64,000 bases of DNA. Source: Channa striata. Taxonomy: Eukaryota; Chordata; Actinopteri; Anabantiformes; Channidae. Both the position numbers and the translations under genes were made by a program. The stretch's first letter is position 1. Each line of letters begins with the position of its first letter. The stretch is taken from assembly GCA_033026295.1 (NCBI GenBank), contig CM065176.1, positions 10,953,945 through 11,017,944 of the forward strand, read 5' to 3'. Of the stretch, positions 1 to 13,510 are shown one piece after another. The notes beneath the pieces are model-generated. The model was not told where the DNA came from, did no database searches, and saw only the letters and a list, made by a program, of their open reading frames with translations.

Positions 1-3000
1 AGAGAGTGAAGTGAGGTTCCTGTTGATTGAGCCGAGAGGTTGAATGCATAGCCATGGTGGCAATCATTTGCGGGGGGGGGTAACTATAGCAATTTGCATT
101 TACAAACAGCGGCGATACCATCTAAGCATACTCCATCAAATAAGATGACAGGGCCCATTTCCCAGACCCTGGGGGCCTATAAGTATTGGACTAATGAGAG
201 AGATTCCTTAATGGTTATTAATAGAACCCACCGGGACAGACTCGTCCCCTTACATCCAATGAAGCAGTGCACTCTGCCACTCCTTAATGGAGTAAGATTC
301 GTCACTTCTACAGGATGATTTAACATTACACGTAACTTTGTGATAAGATATGATGGTTGAGATTGTAAGATAGAGGTGAAAGGAAATTAGAGAAGTGTAG
401 AGCAGTGACATTAGACGTGATATGTGGAGAAAAACAATAATTTGTACACTGCATTTCAATGTGTGAAAAGGACAAGGATGATGTAGGCTATTATGAGTTA
501 TGGCCTGTGCTAATGCTCTGCTGGCTCTAATTGGTCATTGTCTCTCTCTCCTTCTCGCCATCTTGTCTGCCAACTTCCCATCTTGTGTCGAAGGATTTAC
601 AACCATGACTTTTACCTAACAGCTCCATCCAGGGCGTGTAATTTACAAATGGCGCCTGCACACAACTTTCATTAAGAGCACCCCTGTGAACTCAACCCAA
701 CACTTTACACTGTGATGATGTTGCCAACTAGAATGAGAGATACAGATTATTCATGAAGAGAAATCTGAAGGAAAATCCGAGGGGGGCAACAAAGAGAGAG
801 ATACGGGAACATTTGAGAAGGAGAGACAATTGATTAGAGCTTCATGGGTGTGAAGAGCTGAGAATAAAGAGAGGACTGGTTGATAGGAACTGGATCCTGA
901 TCTAAATGAGTATAATTTAGCACTGCAAGAACACAAAAAAAATAATAATTTTTATGAGATGAGGCCCTGAGAACTCTCTAAAATTAAGTGTAGCTACTTC
1001 ACCTGCTACTGTGAACAATAAACTGTGCAATATATAAAAATACATCAAATTGTAAACAATTTCCACTGTGAATAAAGTATGTTTGCGCAAGCAAGGAAAA
1101 CAGCAGCGAAAAATAAAAGACGCTCACTGTGCAAAGATAATTGAATCTTCTATAAAATAATTTTGTTTCAAGGCGGAGAAGCTTTCTCCATTTGATTAAT
1201 TGTATAGTTTCGGTTGGGGTTATTATTGTTATGGAGTTATTTTTAGAACCGGCTTGTTTAGAATTGATTATTTCTAAAACTTGAATGCCCCTGCTCTGAG
1301 CTACATTACTCCTTTTGAAATCCTATGAGTTGCGCAGGCTGTGATCGTTACGTGAAGCTTGTCTGATTTAATCAAAGTGTGTTAAAGGGTTAAGGTGAGC
1401 TGCACTCAAGGTTCGGGGAGAATAATCCGCCTCCGGAGAGCAGGCGAGAGACATCAGAAAAATGAATTTAATTATTCATCTAATGGGCATATTTTATTTT
1501 AAATCAGTGGATGCCCTCAATTACTTTAAATGTTTTTAACCCGGCCATATTTGTATTTGAAGAGCTCCTGTCCTGTCGCGGCAAAAAGAAAAATCCTCTG
1601 CAAAGGTGACAGCAGTTCTTGAGTTGTGAGGACTATAACGATGCTGCACTGGATGTGGGCACAGGTGCTACCGGCCGTGCAGGTGTTGGAGGTGAGTGGC
1701 AGGGAGGATGAGTCACAGCTTGGATTCAGGACTGTTTCACTCTAAACCAGTAACACACAGGATTTGTCTTTGATGTGGGTTTGAATAACTGATGGCAATA
1801 ATTTAATTTTGCAAAAACAATACTCTGCTTTGCTCAGATTTCTGTTTATTAACTTCATAATTAGCCTGTATGCCGAATGCATAGTGAGACTCAAGACAAA
1901 GAAAACAGCCACAGCACCGTTTTTCCTCCATGAGACAGGAGAATTTTCCACATGCCTGTCAAATCTCTCCGGCATTTTAATGATAAATCTGTGAAATCTC
2001 TTCATAGCCAGCATCTGTGCAACAACCCCTGTTGAGCCACAGCCACAGCAGTGTTGGCTTTGTTTACATACTGATTTATTGGGCTGAGGAGATTATTTTC
2101 CCCAGGAAATATAACTGTCTATGCTCATGACATCCAGACTGGCTGCAGCAAGCGCCATACACTCAGAAATACGATACTGCTATAATTTAACGCTTTTATC
2201 TAAATTGAATGCCTGATCAGCCAAGAAAAGTGTGTTCTCTTGTATCAATTATGGAGTAAGCACGCGAGGCTTTCTGCGTTTGCATTTCATTTTGGGACTT
2301 CTCAAATATGGGCAAAATGAACATGAAATGAATTATTGACTGTGTCTTACTCCCTGAAGATCAGTAGAAAAGGGTGAAAGCAATCAGCCAACAATTATGT
2401 GACACACTCTGAGCTGAATGAGTAATTTTAACAAACTGTGACGATTTGCCTCTTTCAGTCACTGGTCTATTCATGATGTTTAGCGGGACTGTCTCACCCA
2501 TGATGTTCACCCGCTGCTCCCAGGACTTAATCAGTTAATCGGAGAAAGTGAAGAGACCGGGCAAGTATCAGCACATGATGGCTGAGGTTACAGAAAGCTA
2601 GTGGCTGTTTAATACGACCCTTAGCGTTCAGCGCAGCTTATTCGTCAGAGCAAAATGGGAGCAGCGAGGACGAACCCATCTCATCTTCCACTAGATATAT
2701 TGCTTCAAGTAGACCTCATTCACACTCATGTTCATGCATGCCATTATTTTAAAATGTACATCAGGAAGTCCAGTGTGTGTGCACCACTCCAAGCTAGGAG
2801 AAAACTCTGAAAACTCACTACATGATGCATGCATTATGGTGAGGATGCCTTTCTCCTGCATACAGACTGCGCACAATGAGGCGGAAAGGTCAGTGATGTG
2901 GAATAAAATAGTGTCTTGATGCTCAGCCAATCAGAATAATCACACTGGCTTGTCTTTGCTGCAGCGGGTGTGAGCCGGAATGAACTGATTCCGTGCTCAC

Positions 3001-4004
3001 ATTGACATAGGTACCCGTCATTAATTGTACAGAGGAACTCAGACAAAAGCATTAAATGTCTGTTAGGACTAAAACGTGCATCGTGTCGTGTGGCGATTGC
3101 ACAGTTTCTGCGGGCGTGGGGGCACGTCGGCAATTAGCTAAGGAGTGCTGCAGAAATCGCATCTAGGGAGGCCACCAAAATAAAACTGCTTATTAGGGGC
3201 ACTGTGAAATTAAAATGAAATTGAACATGGAGAACTGCATCCTTTTTGTCATTTTCTTTATGTATACGATGTGTGGATCTCAGTGTAGCCGAGATGCAAT
3301 ATGACATCAACAGCTGCCCTGCAATAGCACACCCATGTGTAGGCACAGGACTGTGCTTCCAATTTGCCAGGGCCATTAAACTCTTGGTCCCAAATTAAAT
3401 GGCAATGAACGACGTTAAGAAGGTTTCCTAAGAGGAGAGTAAGGAGGAGATAATGGAATCACCTTAATTATACCCCATTGTATAAGAAATGGGTGATAGA
3501 GGAAAGACATGCTGGATTTAGTCTGCTAACAAGACATTTGATCTTCAGGAGGTTAACCCGTGTCATTATCTGCTATTATTCATTTGAAGTAGTTACAAAT
3601 ACACATCTATTCATTCTGAAAACACCGTAAAACTCAGATCCCTATAGAAACAGGATAAAATGAATGGCTCACCGGGTCTAGCACCATTGCTTACTCTGAT
3701 GAAATGAAGAACGTTGTATTTTTAGCTTTTTCACAGTTGAAAGATCAATCCTGTGAGCGGTGCTGCGCAAAATTTACCATCCTGAGCTCAGTACAACAGA
3801 AGTAATAGGTAGCCATTGATAAATAGTCTGGATGAAATGTTTGTCGCCAAAGCATCACTACCATTCTGTAAAAGTTCTAAAAGCTGAACTGATCCTTCAA
3901 TTACTGAATTTGACCTAAACATCCATTTAATCAAGACTATTAACCCTACAAACTTTAAATAAAAATATCCATTATTCATACCACTTATCCTGTGTTATCA
4001 TGGG
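1..4004. other. Non-coding DNA with AT-rich conserved-element-like patches
   Basis: I found no gene here. The stretch at about 1,080-1,580 and parts of 2,160-2,345 are dense in homeodomain-type cores (TAATTA, ATTCAT, TTGATT) and free of simple repeats, which resembles vertebrate conserved non-coding elements. Conservation itself cannot be judged from one sequence. By human synteny LDLRAD3 would be expected to the left on the minus strand, but no LDL-receptor class A cassette was found. Confidence 0.4.
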
Positions 4005-4140
4005 GGTACATGAGCTAGTCTCCGATGTCACTGGGTAACAGGTGGGGTAAAAGCTGGATAGGCACAGACAACCATTCACACTCAACATGCACGGCCACGG
4101 GCAGTTTAGAGTCATCTAATGGGCGAACCCAGATACGGAT
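4005..4140 (+). repeat. Fragment of a teleost dispersed repeat
   Basis: The segment contains GACAACCATTCACACTCAAC and later GGGCAGTTTAGAGTCATCTA. It resembles a high-copy interspersed repeat seen in many fish genomes, with the pattern CAACCATTCACACTCA followed by GGCAATTTAGAGT. This copy is diverged and short. I cannot assign the parent transposon family with certainty. Confidence 0.5.
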
Positions 4141-7100
4141 TGTTTTGTTGATTAGTTAAAACATATGTAAGTGGCACGTTTAATAATCAAATACCTTACA
4201 AAATATGGATACACTGTTTTAACAAGGTGCTGATAAGCAGTACAAAGTCCCAGCTCTTTCTTAAAGTATGTGCTGTGTTTATATTCAGATTTTATATTTG
4301 GCAGTTTCCAGATGCAATGAGAAAAGGTCCATGACTAATCATAAAGTCTTCTCTGATTAAACCTTTTTTCAGACCAGTAAAACTGGCCATTCCAAACACA
4401 AAAATAATGTTGAACAGGAATCCTGATTCAGGTTTTTTTGAAAGATACAAACATTAAATGCTGACTATGTCTCTGGTTTAATTGGAAATGTTTATACTGT
4501 TTAAAGCCTTTTTGAAACTTGGATCTCAAGCCCACAAGAGTGACAAAGAAAAACAAACCCACTGGAAAGACAAACTTTATCTGTCCTTCCAAAGTCCACC
4601 GCATCAGTTTACAGTTCTTACATTCTTTCACTCTCTTACATTCTTTAAACTTCATCTTCATCTTGAGAGTAATTTCATCTTTTGAGCCAATCTCTCATCC
4701 TGCAATGTTTGTATTTCCTTATCAAAAGTTTCCTTTTATTTTTCTGCTTCTGTCTTCATTGGCCTATGCTAATAATGTCCTCCTCTGTCTGCCTCAAAAA
4801 CATGGGAACCATCAATCCAGAATCAGGGAATGGAGCCTTTCCTAGCCTAATCTTCACAGACTGTCATGTGACCACTGAGCTGGCTCTGTCCTGGGGCCAG
4901 ACAGCTATTATCAAGACTGACTGGTCACAGCAGCGCCCACACACTTGGCAGGCTGGCAGAGCTGCCCCCTGTTGTCTCTTTCAAACAATCCCCTTCTCTA
5001 ACAGCAGCAAGCCGGCACCATCTCAATCAGTGAACTGTCCAGGTGCCCCGACGAGCTGAATCGGGATCGTGCTGGAAAGATTTTAAAATTAAAAAGTTGT
5101 TTACTGCACACTTGGCACTCTCGGAGCAACGATACCGACTCCTCCTCTGTCGGGACTCTCCTCCATCAGAGATGGGGAGATGTCAGAGGCACATATGGCC
5201 AGAGAATAGGAGGAGGAGAGGAAAGGAAAAAGGAAAGAAAAAAGCGTGTGCCTACGAGACAGAGAAAAACAGAGTCGGAGAACAGACTGGCTATTAGGCA
5301 AAGCCTTCTGTCACATGAAAACTCCCCCTCCCCTGCATCCAAGCCCTGTCATCCAAGCCCTCAGTGTGAAGGACACCCAGACAGACAGCCCAGAAAACCT
5401 GGGCTCCAGACTGTCACAGCTCTCATCTCGTCTGATAAAAGTCTCATACGCCTCATCCAACCCTCTGCATTTTTGCCTTTTCGGAATGTTAAACACATTG
5501 CAGAATAAGGGACTTCCCTCAGGGCGCCGCACAAAGATCTTCCTCCCCCCCAAAAAAAAACCAAACAAAAAACAAAACAACTTTAAAGAAAAGATCTAAA
5601 TGCAAATGCGATGCTACGATGCAAATGTATTACCAGCAGACTTTACAGACGGCGTCGCACAAACTGAAACTAGTTTGGATTTTAGTCTCAACCGAAACTT
5701 GTTGTTTTGTTACTGCAGAACATGGAGCGTTGCCACACAGAGACATACAGTCATGGGGCTTGACAGCTTCTCAGTGTCTACTAATATATCCTGCAAAACA
5801 TTAGTCATGAAAGCCTGTCTTTCCTAGGTGTGACCGTCCTTATTGTGTATAGTGTATAATCAAAATGTTAGCAAATTATATTTTTTGGGAAATGCGATTG
5901 AGGTGGATCCTTAGAAATAGCGACTTCCCTTGTGTGGACATAATTAACAGAAACATCATAAGCAGTGATAGTCGGCTCTGATAGGCTCATTTATAAATAT
6001 GATATATTTGCTAATTGGATTCAGTTTAGAAAAAGCAATTCATCTTTCATTGCCGTACATCTGGTTAAAAAAACTAATCTGGATGGGCTGATTTTGATAA
6101 GCCTATGCTAAATCCCCCATTAGATTCCTGATGTGGTTGAGTTCCAACCATCTCCTCGTTCCTCTCTAGCCAATAATATAAATCTATGTGGTAACAGAGC
6201 TTGTCTTGAGGCTGCTGAATTAAACATACCAGCATTTACACGTTCTTATTTCCTCTCGCTGGGAGAATATGTGAGCACAGGGGCAGCCTGTGGACTGGGA
6301 GAGAGAGGATCCTGACAACCGCCCGCTGAGCCGCCAGGACACGTGTTGTGACGTTGCTGCTGCGGGAAGATGTTTTCCAACGGCATGAATGTACGCGTGC
6401 GGTTTCCTGTGCTGACAGTTCGCAGCTAAGGCCCCAGGTTTGATAAGGCACTGATTCATTGCCCCTTGGTTCAGCCTGCTGCTATCATCCTCAAACATCT
6501 CCACCAAGCTGAAATCGGACCTGTAATTCCACCCAAAGGCCAACACGCTGTGTGTGAGTGTGTGTGTGGTTAAAGGCAACATGGTAGGTGAGACGGCGAG
6601 AAGAAGGCATCTGTGTGTGAACGCAACGGTTGCCTTGTTCTTCTGTCTCTCCACTAATTACCATAACTGCGCGAGTGTGTATTTGTGTGGTTTCTCGAAT
6701 GAATAATGAATGTTTATGCACAGTGTGACATCTTTTGAACATTGTTACTTGTGTGGGCATGAGCATTGCATGCATGATGGGTTGCAAGGCAAAAACTCCA
6801 CAGATCTAGTATGACAATCTGCCTTGTGGTTAGAAAATAGAGGAACAGTATGTGTGTGAGAGAGACGATGTGGGGGAAAGGGAGAGGGAATATGCAAAGC
6901 GTTTCCAGAGAACCCATTTTTCCAGTTTGTAAATGGGTACAATTCTTTGACAAGATACAAGACAGGGGAAGAGGGAGTTCTAATTGCCTAGTCCACGTCC
7001 TGCTCAGTATGTCACATCAGCCTCGCCCAAGACAAACAGCGGTGTTCTCGTATGCAAACAGAGTCACAAGAACCAGCCGATTGCCTGCAGCCTGCGATGT

Positions 7101-10100
7101 GTCCATCAGACCAATTAGCAACTGGGTGATTGGCATCTGCCCAAGTTGGTGATTTTAGCTGATGACATTGTGATTAGTTGATAATTACTGTACAGTCCAG
7201 ATGTTAAATGTTCATTTCAGATAAGCAGCACCAAAATAAAGGCGGTCCATTATGTCTGTTCGTCAAGCACCAACATGAGGGTGACATTTGTGAGCCTCTG
7301 ACTTGAAATTTGCCATTGTTTTGAAATTGAAAGCAGAATTAGGTTTTAGACGTTGGCGTCCAGCTCACACTTAGCTTGATTATTACTTCACGTGATTTAA
7401 AAATGTAAGGATTTTGAATACAATTTTTGGCACTTTAAAATATGAAAACAGCATGACAATATGTAAATGTATGCATTTAACAAAACACAAGACAATAAGC
7501 ATTTGCTTTACAATTGTGTTGTTTTACAATAGGTACATTCCTTTTGTATTGTTTTGCTCAAAGCGGTTTCAGGCATCCAAATGTGATGCAGATATGGGCC
7601 AAGAATCCTGAGAAAGTCAAAACACAGACTTCAACTTATCATCCACAGAAAGGCAGAGGCGTCCTTACAACATGCCCCACAAAAATAAAAATTCATTGTG
7701 GCGTGATGTCAACTTCACATTTTTTATGGGCATGGCACACAAAGGACTATAAAAATCTCATTAATAAGAGACTGGGGAGAAGAAGGTCATTTCACACCCG
7801 CCACAGCAGAGCTGCATCTCGCCAGATGTGTTCTAACATATGATGGAGATAAATAAGATTCTTTCGATGGAGAGATCCGGCTCCTGCTGTCTGACAACTC
7901 TTCCTCCCTGCACTTCCTCAGTCATGTGTGTCTCACGTGTTTGTGCGCTCTCGCCTTCTTCTTTTCAAATAATTGCACATTTGCATAAATATGTGCCATT
8001 TCCATCAAACTCAACACACACTCCCATCAGAACTTTCTGTTTTCAAAAGGAAGAAACTGAGGTGTAATTAACAAATTAACATTCATTTTTGACTATTAAT
8101 TTTACTATTAATTCCTTACACCTTTTCTCTTAACAATATACACAAACCAGACAGGCCCGCATCACAATGTGATTATTAAATGGGACAGCTCGAGAAGTCT
8201 GGGTGAGCAGGTGCAGAGAAAACGAATTAACAAGACAGACAGGGAGAAGTGGATGCAGCACACAGACACGCTGCTCGGTATTCATAAATAATGAAGTACA
8301 TAATAAGACATCAACACATTTTATGATGTGACATAAACATGACATGTTCTGTCTTAATTTACAGTCACAGAATACCGTAAAGTAATGCAAGACCTGGAAA
8401 AATTGAGCGTGGTTTTTCAGTTTAGGTGACTCAGTATGAGGTTGAACGCTGGCCGACATATTAGATAGCACAAGGTTATCAGGAAGGGTATTTGTTAAAG
8501 CAGATATAGCAAAATATGGACCACTAGATTAGATAAAATTCTCATACCCAGAAGCTTGTTGAAGTTTACCATCAGAGACTAACCTATTGTTGCTGTCTTA
8601 TGCACTGCAGCCTTCTGAAATATTACTTGCCACGCTTTCTTTCATTTTTATGCCATTCCCTTCCCACAACACTTAGCTTCCCCCCTTTTTCGAACATTTC
8701 CTCTCTCTTTCCTCTTTAGCAGCTCCTTCCTTGCAGAAATGGAAAGACATTTCTACAGTTTGCAAGTTATGCTGTGCCTAAATATATTCCCAAAAGTTAC
8801 CTACAAATTCTACCCCAATATCAGTTTTTTCCTAGCACCATCCTAGATGGATGTCTTTATTAATAGGCAGCTTAAAGTGTTGTTGTTACACAAATATCTT
8901 TTAACGTGCACAAAGTCCCTCTGGATCAGAGTATCAGCCTAATATATGATTTATGAATATGAATTAAGAAGGTTCTGAACCCATTTCTTTGTGATAAATC
9001 CAGCTTCTTTCATATTTCAAGGCAAAGTTCAACAATAGTGAATATTTAAAGAGTTCTGTGGTGCTCCTTGTTAAATTGTTAAATCTTACTTCATACCATC
9101 GTTTCATTCTCAGTAGAACAAAACTGACAATCACTCTTTTTCTCAAACTATAAAGTCACCATGCTGACACTGATCCTCAGAAGGAAAGCGCTTCGTGCTT
9201 ACAGGCAGAGGGCACAACGCGAGTACCAACACGCATTTGCACACAAGCAACAAAAAACGGCAGGAGAAAGGCAGAGAAAAGTTGCGGGAGAGAGACGTAT
9301 TTTATACACATGGATTAATAATCCATTATTTATAGGCACTATGGCCTCAGAGCATCAACAGAAACACAGCTGTAATTCGATTCTGCTGCACTGTAGCCTT
9401 GAAATCATCACAGACACTTAACACAGACTTTCTGCTCTCTGGGCTCACAGTCAACACCCACAGCACTCGCTATGGCTCTCGGATGTATCTACACAGCAGA
9501 TCAATAGTAGAAGCACTCCTAAAGCCCCGGTCAAACCTCTATACACCGTCTCCCCAGCCTCCAAAGGCCTGTACTGTAGGAAATGAACTGCTAAGTAATC
9601 CAGCAGCACGGCCACTTTAGCTCTAGCAAAAATCAAAATTCTGAACTCAAACTTATCCTCGCTGAAGTCAAATCCAATATCATAAGAAGGCGTTAATTTG
9701 AAAATGCTTTCCTACCTGCCATGTCTGGTCAGCAAAAATACATTCCTACCTGTCTGGTCTTCGTCGTGTTGTGACAGGCGGCACATTTTTGTGATTTATT
9801 CTTGCAAACTTTAATAGAAGATTCAATTAGACAGCTTCTATTTTCCATCTTGCTCTTTGAACAATCATATTGCGGGTCCGAGGTCCAGATGGAATCTAGA
9901 AGCTCCCACACGCTAAAGTGAAATAGATGGGTATTGCTAAAAAAAATCCCAACTCCAAATCAGGGGTGTTTTTGTACATAAATTACCTCATTTGTATTCA
10001 GGAAAAGTTTCAGGAGAAACAAATAACTGCCATTAGTCATCACAAAATACAAAGCAAACAGAACAGCACACTGATATCTACCTACACCTCTGCACACACT

Positions 10101-11501
10101 CCGCCTGCCCATTTTCCAAAAGCTGTTTGATGTGAGTCATGGCGGTGTGCGACAGTGTCCATGACATACACGTGCACACGCGCCCACACACACCGAAACA
10201 CACAAAAACCCAAATGAGTGACATCTTTAAAAATTAAATAAATAAATGGAGGAACATTGCAAATGTGGAATGAATTATGCATGGTTATACTCTCTTATCA
10301 TCTAAATGCATGTTTCTCTATTTGTCAGTTTAGCCTGTATTTGCTTTGCATTCATTTGGGACCTTGGATCCACCTCTGTGGAATGGTGATGGCCAAAAGA
10401 GAGAGAGAGAGAACAAGATTAAAAGAAAGAGAGAGATATATTTTATTTCTGAAATGGTTTTCTTTATCAATAACTATGACCATTGTCAATAGGACAAAGG
10501 TACGTTCATTTACTGAAATAATTCTAAGCAATGCAGATTAAGTACCTCCTTTAAGCACGGAATTCTAATACAGAGAAACTTATGGATAATATTCATCATT
10601 TAATTTTTTTTTCACATTTTCAACAATGGACCTGTTGGGCACACACTAAGTCTGTGTCTGGAGCCATGGCACCTATTGGCCAGGACGTTAGAGAAGAGTT
10701 TATAGTTTGTCCACAACAGAGCGTCTGGTCAAGTCCTCAAGGTCAGCCGTCGCTGGCCACAGAGTCTGAACTACTTCCTGCAGCTCTGAGGCAGAGACAC
10801 GGCATTAAAACTTTCAGTAAAAAGTCAACACTCCAGGTAAGGTAAGACCAGAACGCTGTAAAGAGCTCCGCCGGGAGTCCATTAATATCGGTGCTTCTCC
10901 AAATCCTCCTCTCCAGTCTGTCTCATTTAAAGCGTCAGTATTTGTCTCCTGAACAAAAGTCACATTAATGCCCGTCACCTTATCAAGTCAAACAGAAATG
11001 TTCCTTTCCCGACACCGGCCCCATTCAAAGTGACTGAAGAGGACACTTAAAAGCACTCGTGGTGCAGGATGTGGGAAGAAACACACAGGAGAGTAGGACA
11101 GGAGACACGGTCATACGCTGTTTGGGATTCCTGACTATAATGCAGTTCTCGTTCGAGTTTCACACCCTTTTTCGTTAATGTGTGGATTTCTTGGTCAGTA
11201 AATCCTGTGAAATCTGTGTTCTTGAAATCAGAAATGCCTGTGAATCATCGAATTAAGCCCCAACTTCAACAGCTTAATGTGTTTGGTTGTGTAAAGGAAC
11301 ATTTTAATCTGTTTGACTCCTTCACCTCATTCCTGCTCTGTCTTTGCAGACAGCTCTAGGTTGGGGTGAGGGTTGCCGAGTTAATCGCAGCGTCCTCCTC
11401 CCCCATGCTGGACTCAGACACTGACTGCTGTGTGCTCCTGCCCACTGCTCCTATATCGCTCTGAAAGCCATTAGCACAATATGTCTGTGTTCTTTTTGAG
11501 C
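4141..11501. other. Non-coding DNA, no gene seen
   Basis: The open frames here are short and none resembles a known protein. Sites of possible regulatory interest are two POU octamers 19 bp apart (5,600-5,626) and a 17-bp palindrome with opposed GGATTA cores (9,310-9,326). No transposon remnant was recognised. Confidence 0.5.
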
Positions 11502-11649
11502 TCAAAGGTTAAAAACAGTGTCTTCCAGCATCACATCCTCATCACTGTCAAAGACCGTGTCTGCACACTTCATCACTATTTTTCTAACCGGATTTGACGG
11601 CTGCCTCCTCGGTGTCCTTCTCAGACTAACTCTGCGTGACTCCTTCAGC
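11502..11649 (-). other. Unrecognised candidate terminal coding exon
   Basis: On the minus strand, a T-rich and TG-rich tract ending GTGTGAGCAG is followed by 48 open codons and a TGA at 11,502-11,504. The translation has a basic, Ser/Thr-rich half (KESRRVSLRRTPRRQPS) and an acidic end (VFDSDEDVMLEDTVFNL). It looks more like a protein C-terminus than chance, but I recognise no family. With the first acceptor, the intron phase does not match TRIM44 exon 3. An alternative acceptor before 11,600 would give phase 0 and could make it a TRIM44 tail, but has a poor pyrimidine tract. It may be a chance open frame. Confidence 0.25.
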
Positions 11650-12460
11650 CTGCTCACACACACAAAGCACTTCACAAAAACAACTTATTTAAAGCTTTCA
11701 AGAATTTTCAGGCTAAACACCATATTGATTTTCTCGTATTTTAACTGAGGATCGTATGGACCAGCTGCCGGTGTTGAACAACATTGTTTCCCAGTGGTGA
11801 TTTACAGCCCTGAGACACTATTCGCCTGTGCCGGCACCGTTCTCTCAGCTACAGATAATCACTGATTAATGGAGAAATATTTAACATGGTGAACCTCGAA
11901 CTAGGTGAGAGGTGAGTGAGAGGTGACACAAATGTGTCATTCACAACAGAGCCGCTCTTAATCACTTTGTTCGCTGTCAAGAAACAAACACCTCCTCAGC
12001 ACAATCCATCCGAGCTGCAGATTTAATGCTGCTGTGGCCAACAGCTTCTCCTGCTGCCAAACAATGGCCTTTCACTAAACGAGGGAAAACAGGTGAGATG
12101 TTAATGCAGCCTTTTCTGGTTAATTCGGCAAACTTTACACCAGCAGATAACTCGCTGACCAAGCAAATGCTGGCTGACTGCTCGTCCAGGCCGCACAAAT
12201 CAGTGAAACGGCTCTTGACACCAACAACACTCTATTCCCAGCACTTACAGCCAAATAAAAACAAGGAAAAAAAACCACAGAGAAGTTAGAAAACTCGCCT
12301 ACAAATATTCTCACATGCCTGAGAGAGAGAGGGGCAGGGTGTATTAATAAAGAGTTTTTAGTGGAGTCATAACAAGCTTCTGGGCCTTGCACACAATGCA
12401 CAGGAAAACAGATAAATCCAGCTGAAACTGTTTAAATTATTGAATGAGGGTATGTTGAGG

Positions 12461-12502
12461 CACAAACACACACAAAAACACACACACACACACACACACA
12501 CA
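12461..12502. repeat. CA microsatellite
   Basis: An imperfect then perfect run of CA dinucleotides. The open frames across it are artefacts of the repeat. Confidence 0.95.
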
Positions 12503-13274
12503 GAATGGGACAAAGGCAAGAGGGCCCATGGTGGCTCTTTTTGTAGCATGTGGTATAAATTTTTCATTAGAGGAAATGTAGCTCCCTCGCTCTATGCCTT
12601 CATCTCCGGGCTCTGTACCGTGTACTCTGGCCATGCTCCCCCAACACACACCCAACAAGCTCAGCCTGAACAATTTGCAATCCCCAAAATAATTTATTCC
12701 CTTCCATGTCTTTTTTGGGATTATGAATGTACACTATGATGGGCAGTGGTCAGCAGCTTTCACTCGGTGAAAGACAGTAGACAGGAACAGGAACTAGTTC
12801 TTAAAATAGCCCATAGATCTTGTCATATGTGTCATTTATACGCAGCTTTTTCCAGTGTATACCAGGATGAGGGCACTAGTACTTTCCACGGTTTTAAATT
12901 AAAACCAGCTTTTCTTTTAAATGCCCGCTAAATACCGAGTGGTTAAGGTAAATACCATTTATGATTTGCAATGGTGCCAGAACGCACGATTAAATGAGTC
13001 TGTTTTTGTGTTTGTGTCTGCACGGTGGCTCATGCAATGATAATAATGAAAGGTTCAAAGTGGGATCTCTGATTATGAAAAAAAAAAAATTATAGATTTT
13101 TGGAATGATTTAGGGTCAGTGTGGTCACCCTTGCCTTTAATCATCTTCATCAAGTCCACGTATTTAGTTTTGGGGCGGCTAGTGTGTCATGGTCCTTTCT
13201 GGGGCATCTCCCTAAACTTGTTCTGCCTCTCCTGATCTGCAGCCTGTGATAATGTTGTGAGTCTGTTGATGGTT

Positions 13275-13510
13275 CTAGTAGGTCTGTTAGTCTTCTTCTT
13301 TAAGGCTACATTTCTGTTTGTAATATTAATCTCCTCTGTAAAAGTCATTTTATGTTACAGTGTTAGTCTTCTCATTTAGAGTGAATTTTGTTATAGTCTA
13401 AGTTTCTGACTTTGAGTTACTATTGTTAATTCTTTTGAGTAATTTTAGTTGTAGTCCTAGTCTCTGTCTTTGAGCTAATATTGCCATCTCCTCAAGTGCA
13501 GTGCTGAGTA
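13275..13510 (+). repeat. Degenerate short tandem array
   Basis: Two units starting GTTATAGTCTAAGTTTCTG at 13,390 and GTTGTAGTCCTAGTCTCTG at 13,448 are clearly related, with a period of 58 bp. Weaker related units begin near 13,278 and 13,354, both containing GTTAGTCTTCT. This looks like an old minisatellite. Confidence 0.5.

Noticed and set aside
6220..6654. A 144-codon minus-strand open frame
   Set aside because: It contains a HTHTLTH stretch from a GT repeat and no recognisable domain, and no neighbouring exon fits.
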